From: Bacillus sp. PK3_68
GTDB taxonomy: Bacteria > Bacillota > Bacilli > Bacillales > Domibacillaceae
Reading direction: 5' to 3'
Assembly: GCF_003600835.1 (NCBI RefSeq)
Contig: NZ_NQYC01000001.1
Span: 3,023,001-3,087,000, forward strand
DNA length: 64,000 bases
Positions 8,763 to 17,443 of this stretch are shown here, piece by piece. Every line of letters starts with the position of its first letter. Position 1 is the stretch's first letter. The translations under genes and the position numbers were made by a program. The notes under the pieces are model-generated. The model was not told the origin of the DNA. It saw only the letters and a program-made list of their open reading frames with translations, and made no database searches.

Positions 8763-10289
8763 ATGAATAATCAAACGGTAAAAGATGCAGTTCAAAAAGA
8801 TACAGCGGTAAAAAAATACTTAAATTTTATTAACGGTGAATGGGTAGAGTCTGAATCAGGCAGATTTACGCAAAATACAAATCCGGTCAATGGAGAAGTA
8901 TTGGGAGAGGTAGTTGCCTCGACAAAAGCGGATGTGGATAAAGCTGTCCAGGCGGCAAAAGCAGCGCAAAAAAAGTGGCGTAACGTACCAGCTCCAGAAC
9001 GTGCGGAGGTTTTATATAAAGTTGCTTATTTGTTAAAAGAGCGCAAAGAAGAGTTAGCGCAGATTCTGACAACAGAAATGGGAAAAGTGATTGCGGAAGC
9101 GCGAGGAGAGGTACAAGAAGCGATCGACATGGCGTTTTACATGGCCGGAGAAGGCCGGCGCATGTTTGGCGACACAGTGCCTTCAGAGCTGCACAACAAA
9201 TTTGCGATGAGCGTCCGTGTTCCTGTTGGCATTGCCGGGTTGATTACTCCCTGGAACTTCCCGATTGCGATCGCTTCCTGGAAGTCATTGCCGGCGCTTG
9301 TAACTGGAAATGCGGTTGTTTGGAAGCCGGCCTCTGAAACCCCATTTCTAGCCGGAGAGTTTGCAAAAATCTATGAAAAAGCTGGCTTGCCGAAAGGTTT
9401 GTTGAACCTTGTCTATGGTTCTGGAGGCGAGGTAGGAAATGCGATCGTTGAGCATCCGGATATCGATATCGTGTCATTTACAGGCTCCAATGAAGTCGGC
9501 AAGGAGATTAATGGACGTGCTGGTGAGCTTCTGAAACGTACATCGCTTGAGATGGGCGGAAAAAATGCAGTAACTGTGCTTGAAGACGCGGATATTGACC
9601 TTGCAGTAGATGGAATCGTATGGAGTGCATTTGGCACGAGCGGACAAAGATGTACAGCTTGCAGCCGAATTATCGTCCATGAGTCTGTGAAGGAAGAGCT
9701 GGAGCAGAAGTTGCTGAAGCGCATGGAAACATTGAAGATCGGCGACGGATTGGATGAGTCGATCGATGTAGGTCCTGTCATTAACCGTTCATCGCTTGAG
9801 AGAATACATGAATATGTCAAAATCGGTAAAGACGAGGGGGCAAAACTGTTAAAAGGCGGAGAAATTCTAACTGAAAATGGTTTAGATAAAGGGAATTTCT
9901 ATGCACCGACTTTGTTCACTGACGTCAAATCCGATATGAGAATTGCCCAGGAAGAAATTTTCGGACCGGTCGTTTCTATTATTCCGGTGAAAAGCCTGGA
10001 AGAAGCCATTGAAGTAAATAACAGCGTTGAATTTGGATTATCCAGCTCTATTTTTACGGCTGATATCAACCGGGCATTCCAGGCGATGAGAGACTTGGAT
10101 ACGGGGATTGTTTATATTAATGCAGGAACAACAGGCGCGGAAATTCATCTGCCATTCGGAGGAACGAAAGGAACAGGAAACGGGCATCGTGACTCCGGCG
10201 TTGCTTCACTGGACGTATACACTGAATGGAAGTCTGTTTATGTAGACTACAGCGGAAAAATTCAGCGAGCGCAAATTGATAACTATTAA
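8763..10289 (+). CDS. NAD(P)-dependent aldehyde dehydrogenase
   Basis: A 508-residue member of the aldehyde dehydrogenase superfamily. It shows the PWNFP nucleotide-binding strand, the catalytic base Glu263 in LEMGGKN, the catalytic Cys297 in SGQRCTACSR, and the C-terminal EIFGPV and PFGG motifs. The C-terminal part (TTGAEIHLPFGG, then VDYSG) recalls semialdehyde dehydrogenases such as the ALDH7 or ketoglutarate semialdehyde groups. It is in one operon with the aminotransferase, and a CdaR-type regulator lies convergent downstream. Substrate not determined. Confidence 0.85.
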   Translation: MNNQTVKDAVQKDTAVKKYLNFINGEWVESESGRFTQNTNPVNGEVLGEVVASTKADVDKAVQAAKAAQKKWRNVPAPERAEVLYKVAYLLKERKEELAQILTTEMGKVIAEARGEVQEAIDMAFYMAGEGRRMFGDTVPSELHNKFAMSVRVPVGIAGLITPWNFPIAIASWKSLPALVTGNAVVWKPASETPFLAGEFAKIYEKAGLPKGLLNLVYGSGGEVGNAIVEHPDIDIVSFTGSNEVGKEINGRAGELLKRTSLEMGGKNAVTVLEDADIDLAVDGIVWSAFGTSGQRCTACSRIIVHESVKEELEQKLLKRMETLKIGDGLDESIDVGPVINRSSLERIHEYVKIGKDEGAKLLKGGEILTENGLDKGNFYAPTLFTDVKSDMRIAQEEIFGPVVSIIPVKSLEEAIEVNNSVEFGLSSSIFTADINRAFQAMRDLDTGIVYINAGTTGAEIHLPFGGTKGTGNGHRDSGVASLDVYTEWKSVYVDYSGKIQRAQIDNY

Positions 10290-10306
10290 TTCCTTCTATT
10301 AACCAT

Positions 10307-10362
10307 AAAAACAAGCAGGAATGCCTCGCAAAAAGCGTGATTGCATTTCTGCTTGTTTTTTT
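10307..10362. terminator. Bidirectional terminator between ALDH and the CdaR-type gene
   Basis: AAAACAAGCAGGAATGC-type left arm (10307-10324) pairs with GCATTTCTGCTTGTTTT (from 10343), with T-rich and A-rich flanks on the two sides. It serves both convergent genes. Confidence 0.85.
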
Positions 10363-10373
10363 CAGGGAAGCGC

Positions 10374-11585
10374 TTACGCCGGACGAAACGACTTCTCTTT
10401 CGTTTCTTCATAGCAGCGTATGGCCATGTAAAGCAGCATGCAGTCCTGAAAGCTTCCCGTGTCTATGCCGGTCGCTTCGCTTATCCGTTCCAATCGGTAA
10501 ATAATTGTATTGCGGTGAATAAACATGTTGCGCGCTGCCTCGCTTAAATTTAAATTGTACTCACAATATTTAAGAAAAGTCGTAGACAGTACTTCATAAT
10601 TATCGAGATCAGCAAGAGGCTGAACGATATTTAAAAGCTTTCTTTGAAGTTCAGGAGTGATTTCTTTCGGCAGCAGTTGGAAAGTTGTCTGTTTTTCATT
10701 ATAAATAAAAATGCCTAAGCCGGTATCTCCTTTTCTTCCAAAAATCATCGTCTTTTCAGCATTGCGGAACGACTCAGCAATGCCCCTGATTCCTTTTTGT
10801 ACATCGCCAATCGCGATGGAGGCGGCTAAGTAATACTTCGTTTGCAAGAAATTATTTAGCTTTTGGAGCCTTTGCTCCAGAGAGGAAACGAGAGCTGTGT
10901 AAGCTTGCTCTGTTGTGATAGGTTTGACAATAATTAATCGCTCAATATTAATGAAGGAAAGAATGTCTTCTTCGGAATCATGAAAAATTAAATAAAGATA
11001 GTCCAATAGATCTCTTTGAAAATACGGAAGTGAATAAGGGTCATAAACCTCATTTGAGTTGGTTTGCACAGGCAAAGAGCGATGAATGTCTATTAAAATG
11101 CACGTTCGATAGATTTCCTGGTTGTAGCCGAGTGTTTTAGCATACTGGATCATCCGCTCATCTCGTTCGTCTGTGTCATAATGAATAATTTGCTGGATAA
11201 ACACTTCAACCATTTTCGATTCCAGCTCTTTCATTTCTTTGCGAAAGGCATCCTGGCACATCATTTCGACTTGATTCTTTACAAGCTGAGCATATTTCTC
11301 AACTTCTTCAGGTTTTCCGACGATTCCAAGCACGCCGATGGCTTTATTATTAATCATGATTGGTACAGAAACACCTGGAAGGATTTGTCCGATTCCTTCA
11401 TTGCGACAATTAATTAAGCCCTTTTTTCTAATAACGTCAAGTGAAGGACGGTGGAAGAGTCCCAGCCTTTCCTTATCAGTTGATCCGATAATATATCCTT
11501 CGTTATCTGTAATGCTGATTGGATAACCTAAAACAGCGCTTGTTTTTTCTGCGATGTCCTGAGCAATATGCTCTAAAATTTTCAC
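10374..11585 (-). CDS. CdaR-family transcriptional regulator (sugar-diacid-type), copy 1
   Basis: About 403 residues with the CdaR layout: an N-terminal diacid-recognition domain (residues 1-130, AEKTSAVLGYPISITDNEGYIIGST), a GGDEF-like middle domain, and a C-terminal PucR-type helix-turn-helix (LSEAARNMFIHRNTIIYRLERI). I place the start at GTG 11585 because AAGGGGTG precedes it with good spacing and the paralogue at 27223 starts with the same MKxxExIAQxIxEKTSAVL. It lies between two catabolic units and faces the TPP enzyme across a 138-base divergent region, which it may control. Confidence 0.85.
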   Translation of the reverse strand: MKILEHIAQDIAEKTSAVLGYPISITDNEGYIIGSTDKERLGLFHRPSLDVIRKKGLINCRNEGIGQILPGVSVPIMINNKAIGVLGIVGKPEEVEKYAQLVKNQVEMMCQDAFRKEMKELESKMVEVFIQQIIHYDTDERDERMIQYAKTLGYNQEIYRTCILIDIHRSLPVQTNSNEVYDPYSLPYFQRDLLDYLYLIFHDSEEDILSFINIERLIIVKPITTEQAYTALVSSLEQRLQKLNNFLQTKYYLAASIAIGDVQKGIRGIAESFRNAEKTMIFGRKGDTGLGIFIYNEKQTTFQLLPKEITPELQRKLLNIVQPLADLDNYEVLSTTFLKYCEYNLNLSEAARNMFIHRNTIIYRLERISEATGIDTGSFQDCMLLYMAIRCYEETKEKSFRPA

Positions 11586-11723
11586 TGACAGCACCCCTTG
11601 TTTTCCGAAATAGCCAGCTTAAAAGATAGAATATTGACCAGAGTATACCATATTTCCGAGTTAAATAGACGAACTATTTAGAAATTTGTCAAGTGCGTAT
11701 TCTAAGAGAAAGTAGGGAGGTAA

Positions 11724-13388
11724 ATGACAAAATTATCCGGAGGGCAAACGATTGTAAAAGTAATGGAAAAGGAGGGGGTTAAAAAAGCTTTTTGTGTGCC
11801 TGGAGAGAGTTACCTTGGAGTCATTGATGCGCTGTATGAGCACCCGTCTATCCAACTGATTTCTACCCGTCATGAGGGCGGGGCATCTTTTATGGCAGAA
11901 GCTTATGCAAAAGTATCGGGAGGCACAGGGGTTTGCATGGCTACACGGGGGCCGGGCGCAGCGAATCTTTCCATCGGTTTGCATACGGCTATGCAGGACT
12001 CTACGCCGCTCGTCGCTTTAATTGGACAGGTGGAACGGCCATTCAAAGGAAAGGAAGCATTCCAGGAAGTAGAATTCACAGCATTTTTCAGTCATTTGTG
12101 TAAATGGACAGTAGAAATTGAATCCATTGAAAGGATTCCGGAGTTACTTCACCGGGCGTTCTATATAGCGAAGTCCGGCCGTCCAGGACCAGTAGTTGTT
12201 TCTTTGCCTCACGATATGCTTGAAGATACCGCAGAATATATAGAGCAGCACGTGCAGGATGAATATGTGCCTAAGCCTGCTGATGAAGCTGTTCACGTTG
12301 TTCTGGAAAAGATTCGGGAAGCTGCACGGCCTATTATCATTGCAGGCGGAGGAGTGACCCGGACAAAATCAGCTGACCTGCTCGTCCGCTTTGCAGAAAC
12401 AATGAATGTTCCTGTGGCCACAGCCTTCCGTCGGTTTGATGCATTCCCAAATAGCCATTCACATTATGCCGGCTGGCTTGGCTTTGGTTCGGACAAAGAA
12501 TTGCTCGATTACATTAAAAATGCTGATTTGGTAATAGCATTAGGCACTCGTTTTTCTCAAGTGACTACGCAGGACTATACGCTGCTCGGCGAACAGACGA
12601 AGCTGATTCAAGTGGATATTTCTCCTGATAGCATTGGCAAAGTATATCCGCCTGTTCTTGGTATTACAGCAGACGTCAAACAGTTTTTGCAAAAAGCTTT
12701 GGAAGTATCAGTCCCTACGAAGGATGAAGCGAAGGAGCGGGTAGTCGAAAGGTTACATGCAGCGTATCTCACTTTTTCATCGGCACCAAAAGATTATTCA
12801 GAACAATACGTTGATATGGATGGCATGCTTTATGATATGATGCGTATATTTCCGAAAGATACCATTCTAACAAGCGATGCCGGCAACTTTTTTGGCTGGC
12901 TGTCACGCTATTACCGCTTTGACCGTCAGAACACTTATATTGGGCCAACGTCAGGTGCGATGGGATATGGGCTGCCAGCGGCCATTGGCGCAAAGATAGC
13001 GCAGCCGGGCAAAATGGTTGTTTCTTTTTCCGGGGATGGAGGCTTCATGATGACGATGCAGGAGCTTGAAACGGCTGTTCGCATCCAGGTTCCAGTCATC
13101 GCTATTGTCATTAATAATAATATGTATGGAACGATCCGGGCCCATCAGGAAAAGCACTTTCCGGGAAGAGTCGTAGCAACAGAGTTATCCAATGCTAATT
13201 TTGCCGAGCTAGCCAAACTATTTGGCTGTCACGGGGAACAAGTGACAAAAAATGAAGATTTTCTGCCGGCTTTGGAAAGAGCAAAAGCGAGCGGGCGCCC
13301 GGCTGTGATAGAGGTACTGACAAACCCGGCACTTTTGTCTGCCAGCCAGTCAAAAACCATTCATTCAAACGTACAAAGGGCTACTTAA
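11724..13388 (+). CDS. Thiamine-diphosphate-dependent enzyme, acetolactate synthase-like
   Basis: A 554-residue three-domain TPP enzyme. The N-terminal pyrimidine domain has the catalytic Glu in STRHEGGASFMAEAY, the middle domain is NAD/FAD-like, and the C-terminal domain has the TPP motif from SGDGGFMM to INNN. The overall form is like biosynthetic acetolactate synthase large subunits, but no small subunit or other ilv gene is near, so it may be a related carboligase, decarboxylase or oxalyl-CoA-type enzyme. GGGAGG precedes the ATG. It is divergent from the CdaR-type regulator. Confidence 0.83.
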   Translation: MTKLSGGQTIVKVMEKEGVKKAFCVPGESYLGVIDALYEHPSIQLISTRHEGGASFMAEAYAKVSGGTGVCMATRGPGAANLSIGLHTAMQDSTPLVALIGQVERPFKGKEAFQEVEFTAFFSHLCKWTVEIESIERIPELLHRAFYIAKSGRPGPVVVSLPHDMLEDTAEYIEQHVQDEYVPKPADEAVHVVLEKIREAARPIIIAGGGVTRTKSADLLVRFAETMNVPVATAFRRFDAFPNSHSHYAGWLGFGSDKELLDYIKNADLVIALGTRFSQVTTQDYTLLGEQTKLIQVDISPDSIGKVYPPVLGITADVKQFLQKALEVSVPTKDEAKERVVERLHAAYLTFSSAPKDYSEQYVDMDGMLYDMMRIFPKDTILTSDAGNFFGWLSRYYRFDRQNTYIGPTSGAMGYGLPAAIGAKIAQPGKMVVSFSGDGGFMMTMQELETAVRIQVPVIAIVINNNMYGTIRAHQEKHFPGRVVATELSNANFAELAKLFGCHGEQVTKNEDFLPALERAKASGRPAVIEVLTNPALLSASQSKTIHSNVQRAT

Positions 13389-13411
13389 CTCAATCAAGAA
13401 TACAAGATGCA

Positions 13412-13442
13412 GAAACGGTACTGGAGAGCAGTGCCGTTTTTT
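13412..13442 (+). terminator. Terminator after the TPP enzyme gene
   Basis: AAACGGTACT pairs with AGTGCCGTTT around a 7-base loop and a T run follows. Its tail overlaps the candidate -35 of the next operon. Confidence 0.82.
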
Positions 13443-13469
13443 ACATTCTTTAAAAATAAACAATATAAT
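13441..13469 (+). promoter_or_regulatory. Candidate sigma-A promoter of the monooxygenase/B12/STAS operon
   Basis: TTACAT at 13441-13446, 17 bases, then a perfect TATAAT at 13464-13469. The first gene starts 63 bases further on. Confidence 0.5.
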
Positions 13470-13531
13470 AGATTAACAGGAAGTGGAAGTGATAGAGTAG
13501 TACATATACCGTAGAAGAAGGGGGATTTAAT

Positions 13532-13837
13532 GTGTATGTTGTTCACTCGACATTTTCTGTGGGGGATCACCAGGCAGAAGAAGTAATCTCTATCTATAAG
13601 AATCGTTCGCGTTTGGTAGACAAGACAGAAGGCTTTCAGCATTTCTTATTGCTGCAAAATGATAAAAAACCAGGCGAACTGACGGTCCAACTGGCTTTTC
13701 AAACAAAAGGCGCCTATTTATCGTGGGTGCGCAGTGAAGAATTTAAAAAAATTCACGAATTGGAAAAAAACTATCCGGACAAAGAGCTGTCCGCCGTTAT
13801 TCCAACTGTCCGCCAGTTTAAAGTGGTGGCTACATGA
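13532..13837 (+). CDS. Antibiotic biosynthesis monooxygenase (ABM) domain protein, haem-monooxygenase-like
   Basis: A 101-residue ferredoxin-like ABM protein. The pattern YKNRSRLVDKTEGFQHFLLLQ, then WVRSEEFKKIHE, resembles HmoA/IsdG-type haem-degrading monooxygenases, although the residues that decide haem activity cannot be judged here. GTG start at 13532 with GAAGAAGGGGGA upstream. The stop overlaps the next ATG (ATGA), so it is the first gene of a coupled operon with B12-binding and STAS proteins. Confidence 0.75.
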   Translation: MYVVHSTFSVGDHQAEEVISIYKNRSRLVDKTEGFQHFLLLQNDKKPGELTVQLAFQTKGAYLSWVRSEEFKKIHELEKNYPDKELSAVIPTVRQFKVVAT

Positions 13838-14181
13838 AAAAGGGCTGGAAGGCGACATTAGCGGAAAAGGCAACGGCCGAAATTTATAAGCGTGAGCCCG
13901 CTCTTCTTTCCCGGTTTGGAGAAGAAGGAAAGGCAAAGTGTCTCGAAGATAACAATCATCATATCAAACAGCTGGAGAGCGCTTTGCTTTTAGATAACGA
14001 GCAATTTTTTATCGACTATGCTCTTTGGTTGAATGGCATCTTAACGAAGCATGGGATGAGCACCCGGCATTTAATTGATAACTTTACGATTATCCAGCAA
14101 CTGTTGATCGAAAATGGAGAACAGGAAAATGAAAAAGGTCTTTTCTATCTAAGTGAGGCTATATTCGCTCTGCAGCAATGA
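13834..14181 (+). CDS. Small helical protein of unknown function upstream of the B12-binding protein
   Basis: 115 residues, predicted all-helical, with FFIDYALWLNGILTKHGMS and a C-terminal helix. I do not recognise a named family with certainty; the pattern resembles N-terminal extensions that I recall in front of B12-binding domains. It ends at TGA 14179-14181. The same frame is open through 14 further codons to the ATG of the B12 gene at 14224, so the two may have been one protein. Stable product and role unknown. Confidence 0.6.
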   Translation: MKKGWKATLAEKATAEIYKREPALLSRFGEEGKAKCLEDNNHHIKQLESALLLDNEQFFIDYALWLNGILTKHGMSTRHLIDNFTIIQQLLIENGEQENEKGLFYLSEAIFALQQ

Positions 14182-14223
14182 TATAGCTTATTCGCTGCTA
14201 GAGAGGCAAGTGAGGTGAGGGAG

Positions 14224-14874
14224 ATGAGCGAGGAAGCACGTGAGTTTGCCGAATATTTACTGGAAGGTGATGCGCTGGCATCCATAGATTTTATTAAACA
14301 TCGAAAGCAGTTGACCACGTTGGAACTATTTAATCAGCTTGTTACACCTGCAATGAGGCATGTAGGAGAGCTGTGGGAAAATAATAAGATTACGGTGGCT
14401 GATGAGCATTTGGCTACCGGTACCTGTGACTTTGTCTTATCGCGATTGTTCCCATGGCAGAAGGAACAACCTTCAGTCAACAAAAAAGCCATGTTTTTAT
14501 GTCCGCAGGGGGAACGCCATTACCTCGGATTAAAAATGGTGAGCAGCCTATTTGTGGAGTCAGGCTGGAGCGTTCGTTTTTTCGGTTCTGACCTGCCTTT
14601 AGAATCGGCACTGACAACCGCTCATAAATGGCAGCCAGATGTAATTGGCTTATCAGTAGCGATCGTATACCATCTTCCGCATTTACAAGATTATATCGAG
14701 CGGTTTTCTGATTTACCTTCCCGGCCCGCTATTATTCTTGGAGGAAGATTGGCCGGCATGTATGATCTAAAGCCGTATTGCTCAGAAAGCACAATAATTT
14801 TTGAGGATTTGCAGGCCGCTCATTTATGGTTGAAGAATAACAGGATAGAGGGGGAGTCGAATGTCTCCTTATAA
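14224..14874 (+). CDS. Stand-alone cobalamin (B12)-binding protein with photoreceptor-type motifs
   Basis: 216 residues from the ATG at 14224, which has GAGGTGAGG just upstream. The N-terminal half is the four-helix B12-binding cap with Trp51, nine residues, then Glu61-His62 (the W-x9-EH motif known from the light-sensing CarH/LitR proteins). The C-terminal half is a Rossmann-type B12-binding domain with GERHYLG, where His99 would be the lower cobalt ligand. The MerR DNA-binding domain of CarH is absent. The next gene, overlapping by 14 bases, encodes a PAS-STAS protein of RsbR type. I infer a cobalamin-based sensor, possibly of light, acting through protein contact; binding and light response are unproven. 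Confidence 0.82.
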   Translation: MSEEAREFAEYLLEGDALASIDFIKHRKQLTTLELFNQLVTPAMRHVGELWENNKITVADEHLATGTCDFVLSRLFPWQKEQPSVNKKAMFLCPQGERHYLGLKMVSSLFVESGWSVRFFGSDLPLESALTTAHKWQPDVIGLSVAIVYHLPHLQDYIERFSDLPSRPAIILGGRLAGMYDLKPYCSESTIIFEDLQAAHLWLKNNRIEGESNVSL

Positions 14875-15621
14875 TCAGCCATTTCCTCTCCCCTATTTTC
14901 AAATTAATAAAGAGGGAGTCATTTTAGCTTATTCAGATGCAGCCGCTAATCTTTTTCATATTAATGAGGGAAATATTTTAGCCCTGGTAGATAAGGCGAG
15001 TGAAGAAAAGGTTAAAACATTTATTTTTAAGCGAGAAAATCCACAAAAAATCGAAGCAAATTTTAAGACAAAGATAAATTCAATCCAGCTATTTGATATT
15101 CATTTATCGTGGGATGAACAATCAAACGGGCATATGGTTCTGCTCGTGAAAGACCAGCTGAATAAGCATTTGGAAGACCGTCTTTTATCTTTGCAAAAAC
15201 GTTTGTCTTCTACAAACTTCGAGCTATTTGAAAAAAAGAGGAATTAGAAAGAACTCTAATTCGTTTAAGAGAGCTGTCTGGTCCATTTATTGCGTTGTCT
15301 TCCGGTTTAGCATTTATTCCTCTTTTCGGTGACATAACGAAGGAAAAGCTGGAAGCCATTACTGGAAAGGCATTGCAGTCCGCTTATGAGGGAGATTATA
15401 GCCATATTGTAGTGGATTTTACTGCGGTTGGACAAATAGAAAAGGAGGGCGTGGATAAGCTGCTTGAACTTTTCACTATGCTAAGATATATGAGTGGTGC
15501 CGAGATTGAAGTAGTCGGAATGAAGCCGCATCATTCTCAGATAATGAACTCCCTCCAAAATAATTGGTCTTTTTCATTTTCTTCCTCACTAGCAGAGGTA
15601 TTGCAAAGAAAAAATAAATAA
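14861..15621 (+). CDS. PAS-STAS protein, RsbR-like, frameshifted
   Basis: An N-terminal PAS-like domain (PYFQINKEGVILAYSDAA..LFHINEGN, residues 1-105), a coiled linker and a C-terminal STAS domain (SSGLAFIPLFGDITKEK, then SGAEIEVVGMKP). The layout matches RsbR-type stressosome proteins and YtvA. The first part stops at TAG 15245-15247; one more A in the A7 run 15231-15237 gives EKKEELERTLIRLRELSGPF and a 253-residue protein. In the STAS domain the site where RsbR has a phosphorylated Thr (VVDTMV) reads QIEKEGV, with no Ser or Thr. It overlaps the B12 gene, so the two probably act together. Confidence 0.8.
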
Positions 15622-15660
15622 GCATCAATCGCTCAATAACCCGTGTGGTGATCTTCGAGT

Positions 15661-15783
15661 ATGGATGAATGGAAGAGAGAGGAGAAGTGGCCCTTGCATC
15701 CAATAGGAGCACTTCTGTATGAAGTTTTACTAACCCAGCAGTCAGGCCAGCTCAAACAAGATAGATTGAAATTTGAAGTATGA
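15661..15783 (+). CDS. Possible small protein, 40 residues
   Basis: ATG at 15661 to TGA at 15781-15783, reading MDEWKREEKWPLHPIG, then a short hydrophobic stretch and a charged tail (QLKQDRLKFEV). A weak GGTGAT lies upstream. It follows the RsbR-like gene by 40 bases and is followed by a strong terminator. I do not recognise it; the composition looks protein-like, but chance is possible. Confidence 0.35.
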   Translation: MDEWKREEKWPLHPIGALLYEVLLTQQSGQLKQDRLKFEV

Positions 15784-15810
15784 GAACAGTCTTCTTTCGT
15801 CCACTAATAA

Positions 15811-15844
15811 AAAACAGCGACGGGCAAAAGCCCGTCGCTGTTTT
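15811..15844. terminator. Bidirectional terminator
   Basis: A perfect 15-bp stem (AAAACAGCGACGGGC and its complement) around AAAA, with A-rich and T-rich arms. It ends transcription from the STAS operon and from the convergent hypothetical gene at 15843-16298. Confidence 0.92.
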
Positions 15845-16298
15845 AAAATTCCACTTGAACTTGCTGTAGTTCTTCTTCTGTTTTCTCTGTAAATGTGTAA
15901 CCGAGCTCTTTTAGCTGGCTGCAGATATTTGTAGCACATTGATCGTCAACAATAAGAAATGTCTGATCAAATTGCATTTTATCCTTAATAGAAGCGAGCA
16001 AATCAAATAAAGCACTCGTTCTTTCTTCCTTAAGGGATTGAGTTAATGCGGAAGTTTCTGTTGTAACGGGTACAATCCAAAGCTCACATTTATTAGGCAC
16101 TTTCAAAAGCTGTTCGAACACTTCTGCTTTTTCAAGGGGTGTCCGTAATGTTTCATCATGAATTTCATATACACGTTTCGATGACAAGACTTTTTCTCTA
16201 AATGGAAAAATTCCTTGCTCATCGAATACTTTTATCTCTAATTTAGAAGCCTGAGGCATTTGGTTTTCCTGCGCATTTTGTTTTAAATGGCTGGTCAT
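15843..16298 (-). CDS. Hypothetical protein, 151 residues, possible sigma-B target
   Basis: A soluble acidic protein without recognised motifs or membrane segments. The N-terminal 20 residues are polar and low in complexity (MTSHLKQNAQENQMPQAS); the remainder has alternating strand and helix character ending EELQQVQVEF. A good GGAGAGAG precedes the ATG. A sequence matching a sigma-B promoter lies 57-81 bases upstream. Function unknown. Confidence 0.7.
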   Translation of the reverse strand: MTSHLKQNAQENQMPQASKLEIKVFDEQGIFPFREKVLSSKRVYEIHDETLRTPLEKAEVFEQLLKVPNKCELWIVPVTTETSALTQSLKEERTSALFDLLASIKDKMQFDQTFLIVDDQCATNICSQLKELGYTFTEKTEEELQQVQVEF

Positions 16299-16354
16299 GT
16301 TTCTCTCTCCTTTTCCTTCTTCCCCTGATATGTATAAAAGGGATGTGCTATTCT

Positions 16355-16379
16355 ATTCCCTTTTTGAGAAGAAGAAAAC
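16355..16379 (-). promoter_or_regulatory. Candidate sigma-B promoter of the 15843-16298 gene
   Basis: Read on the minus strand: GTTTTC, 13 bases, GGGAAT. The sigma-B consensus is GTTTAA, 12-15 bases, GGGTAT; the match is 4/6 and 5/6 at the right spacing. Confidence 0.45.
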
Positions 16380-16382
16380 CTA

Positions 16383-17176
16383 TTAGACACTTGCTAATTT
16401 TTGGAGAGTATCAGCCACTTCACTTAGGGTGCGAACTGTATAAGTTGGCTTGGCTCCTTCTACTTTTCTATCATCACCGTGATCAATAAGGATAGAATCC
16501 ATGCCAATACGAGTAGCACCAAGAATATCCGTCCCTAAGTTGTCGCCAATCATGATAGCCTCTTCACGTGATACATCCATCAGTTTTAATGCATGAGTAA
16601 AGATAGATGGGTCTGGTTTTCCAAATCCAAAGTTTCCTGAAATGACGATATGTTCAAAATAAGGCACAAGCTCTGGCGTCATCGTTAACTTTTCCAGTTG
16701 AAGGGATGGAGCGCCATTCGTTAAAAGCAAAAGTCGGAAGTCATTTTCTCTCAGCTTATCAAGCACTGTAATGGTGTCATCATATAAGAAGGGAGAGTAG
16801 CGGCGTACTTCTCGAAATCGCTCTCTTGCCCATTCTTCCGCCCCTTGAATGCCGACGGACTCTAAGCCGTTTTTCCATGTGTTTAATTGATAGTCACTAA
16901 TATCTTTGCCCATCTGGCGCAGCTGCCAGTGATGGACGTCCCCAAAATCTCCCCAAAGCCCCTCAAATGGATTAATGCCAAGATGAAGCGTAACCGGGTA
17001 AAAAGAATATTTCTGGTATTGCTTTCGTGCTGCTTCTCTGATAGAGGATTCAATGGCATCCTTTTGAATTCCATATTTCTGTTCTAAGTCGCCGCATGTC
17101 ACATCGAAGGCGGTTTGAATACTTTTGCGATCATTTAAAAGTGTGTCATCTAAATCAAAAAAGACTGCTTTTTCAT
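16383..17176 (-). CDS. HAD-superfamily hydrolase (YsaA-like), frameshifted near the start
   Basis: A haloacid dehalogenase-type phosphatase with cap domain. The C-terminal part shows LLLLTNGAPSLQ (motif II), a Lys in FGFGKPD (motif III) and MIGDNLGTDILG (motif IV). The N-terminal nucleophile motif FFDLDDTL is present only if one base is added to the A6 run at 17157-17162 (plus strand): then MKKQSFFDLDDTLLND joins the main frame and gives 264 residues. As given, the frame from the start hits TAG after eight codons. The NPFEGLW segment recalls B. subtilis YsaA. Substrate unknown. Confidence 0.83.
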
Positions 17177-17443
17177 TCTATAAAGGCTCCCTTTTAAACA
17201 TAATGTTGAACCTAATTCTACACAAATGTCAGAATTCCTGCAAAATAAAATGAAAGCCACCTTGTTAAAAGTGGCTTTGGCGTGCGCAGCTGAAATTTTT
17301 ATCATGCACATGAATGTGATCGAAAATATTTGTCTTTCGAGGCGCAAAGCTTGATGAAGAATGGAGAACCAGGAGGACCATAAGTGCTACAGACAGGTGA
17401 GTAATGAAGAATGCGAGCGTTTGCCAACAGACTGAGAAGCCGC

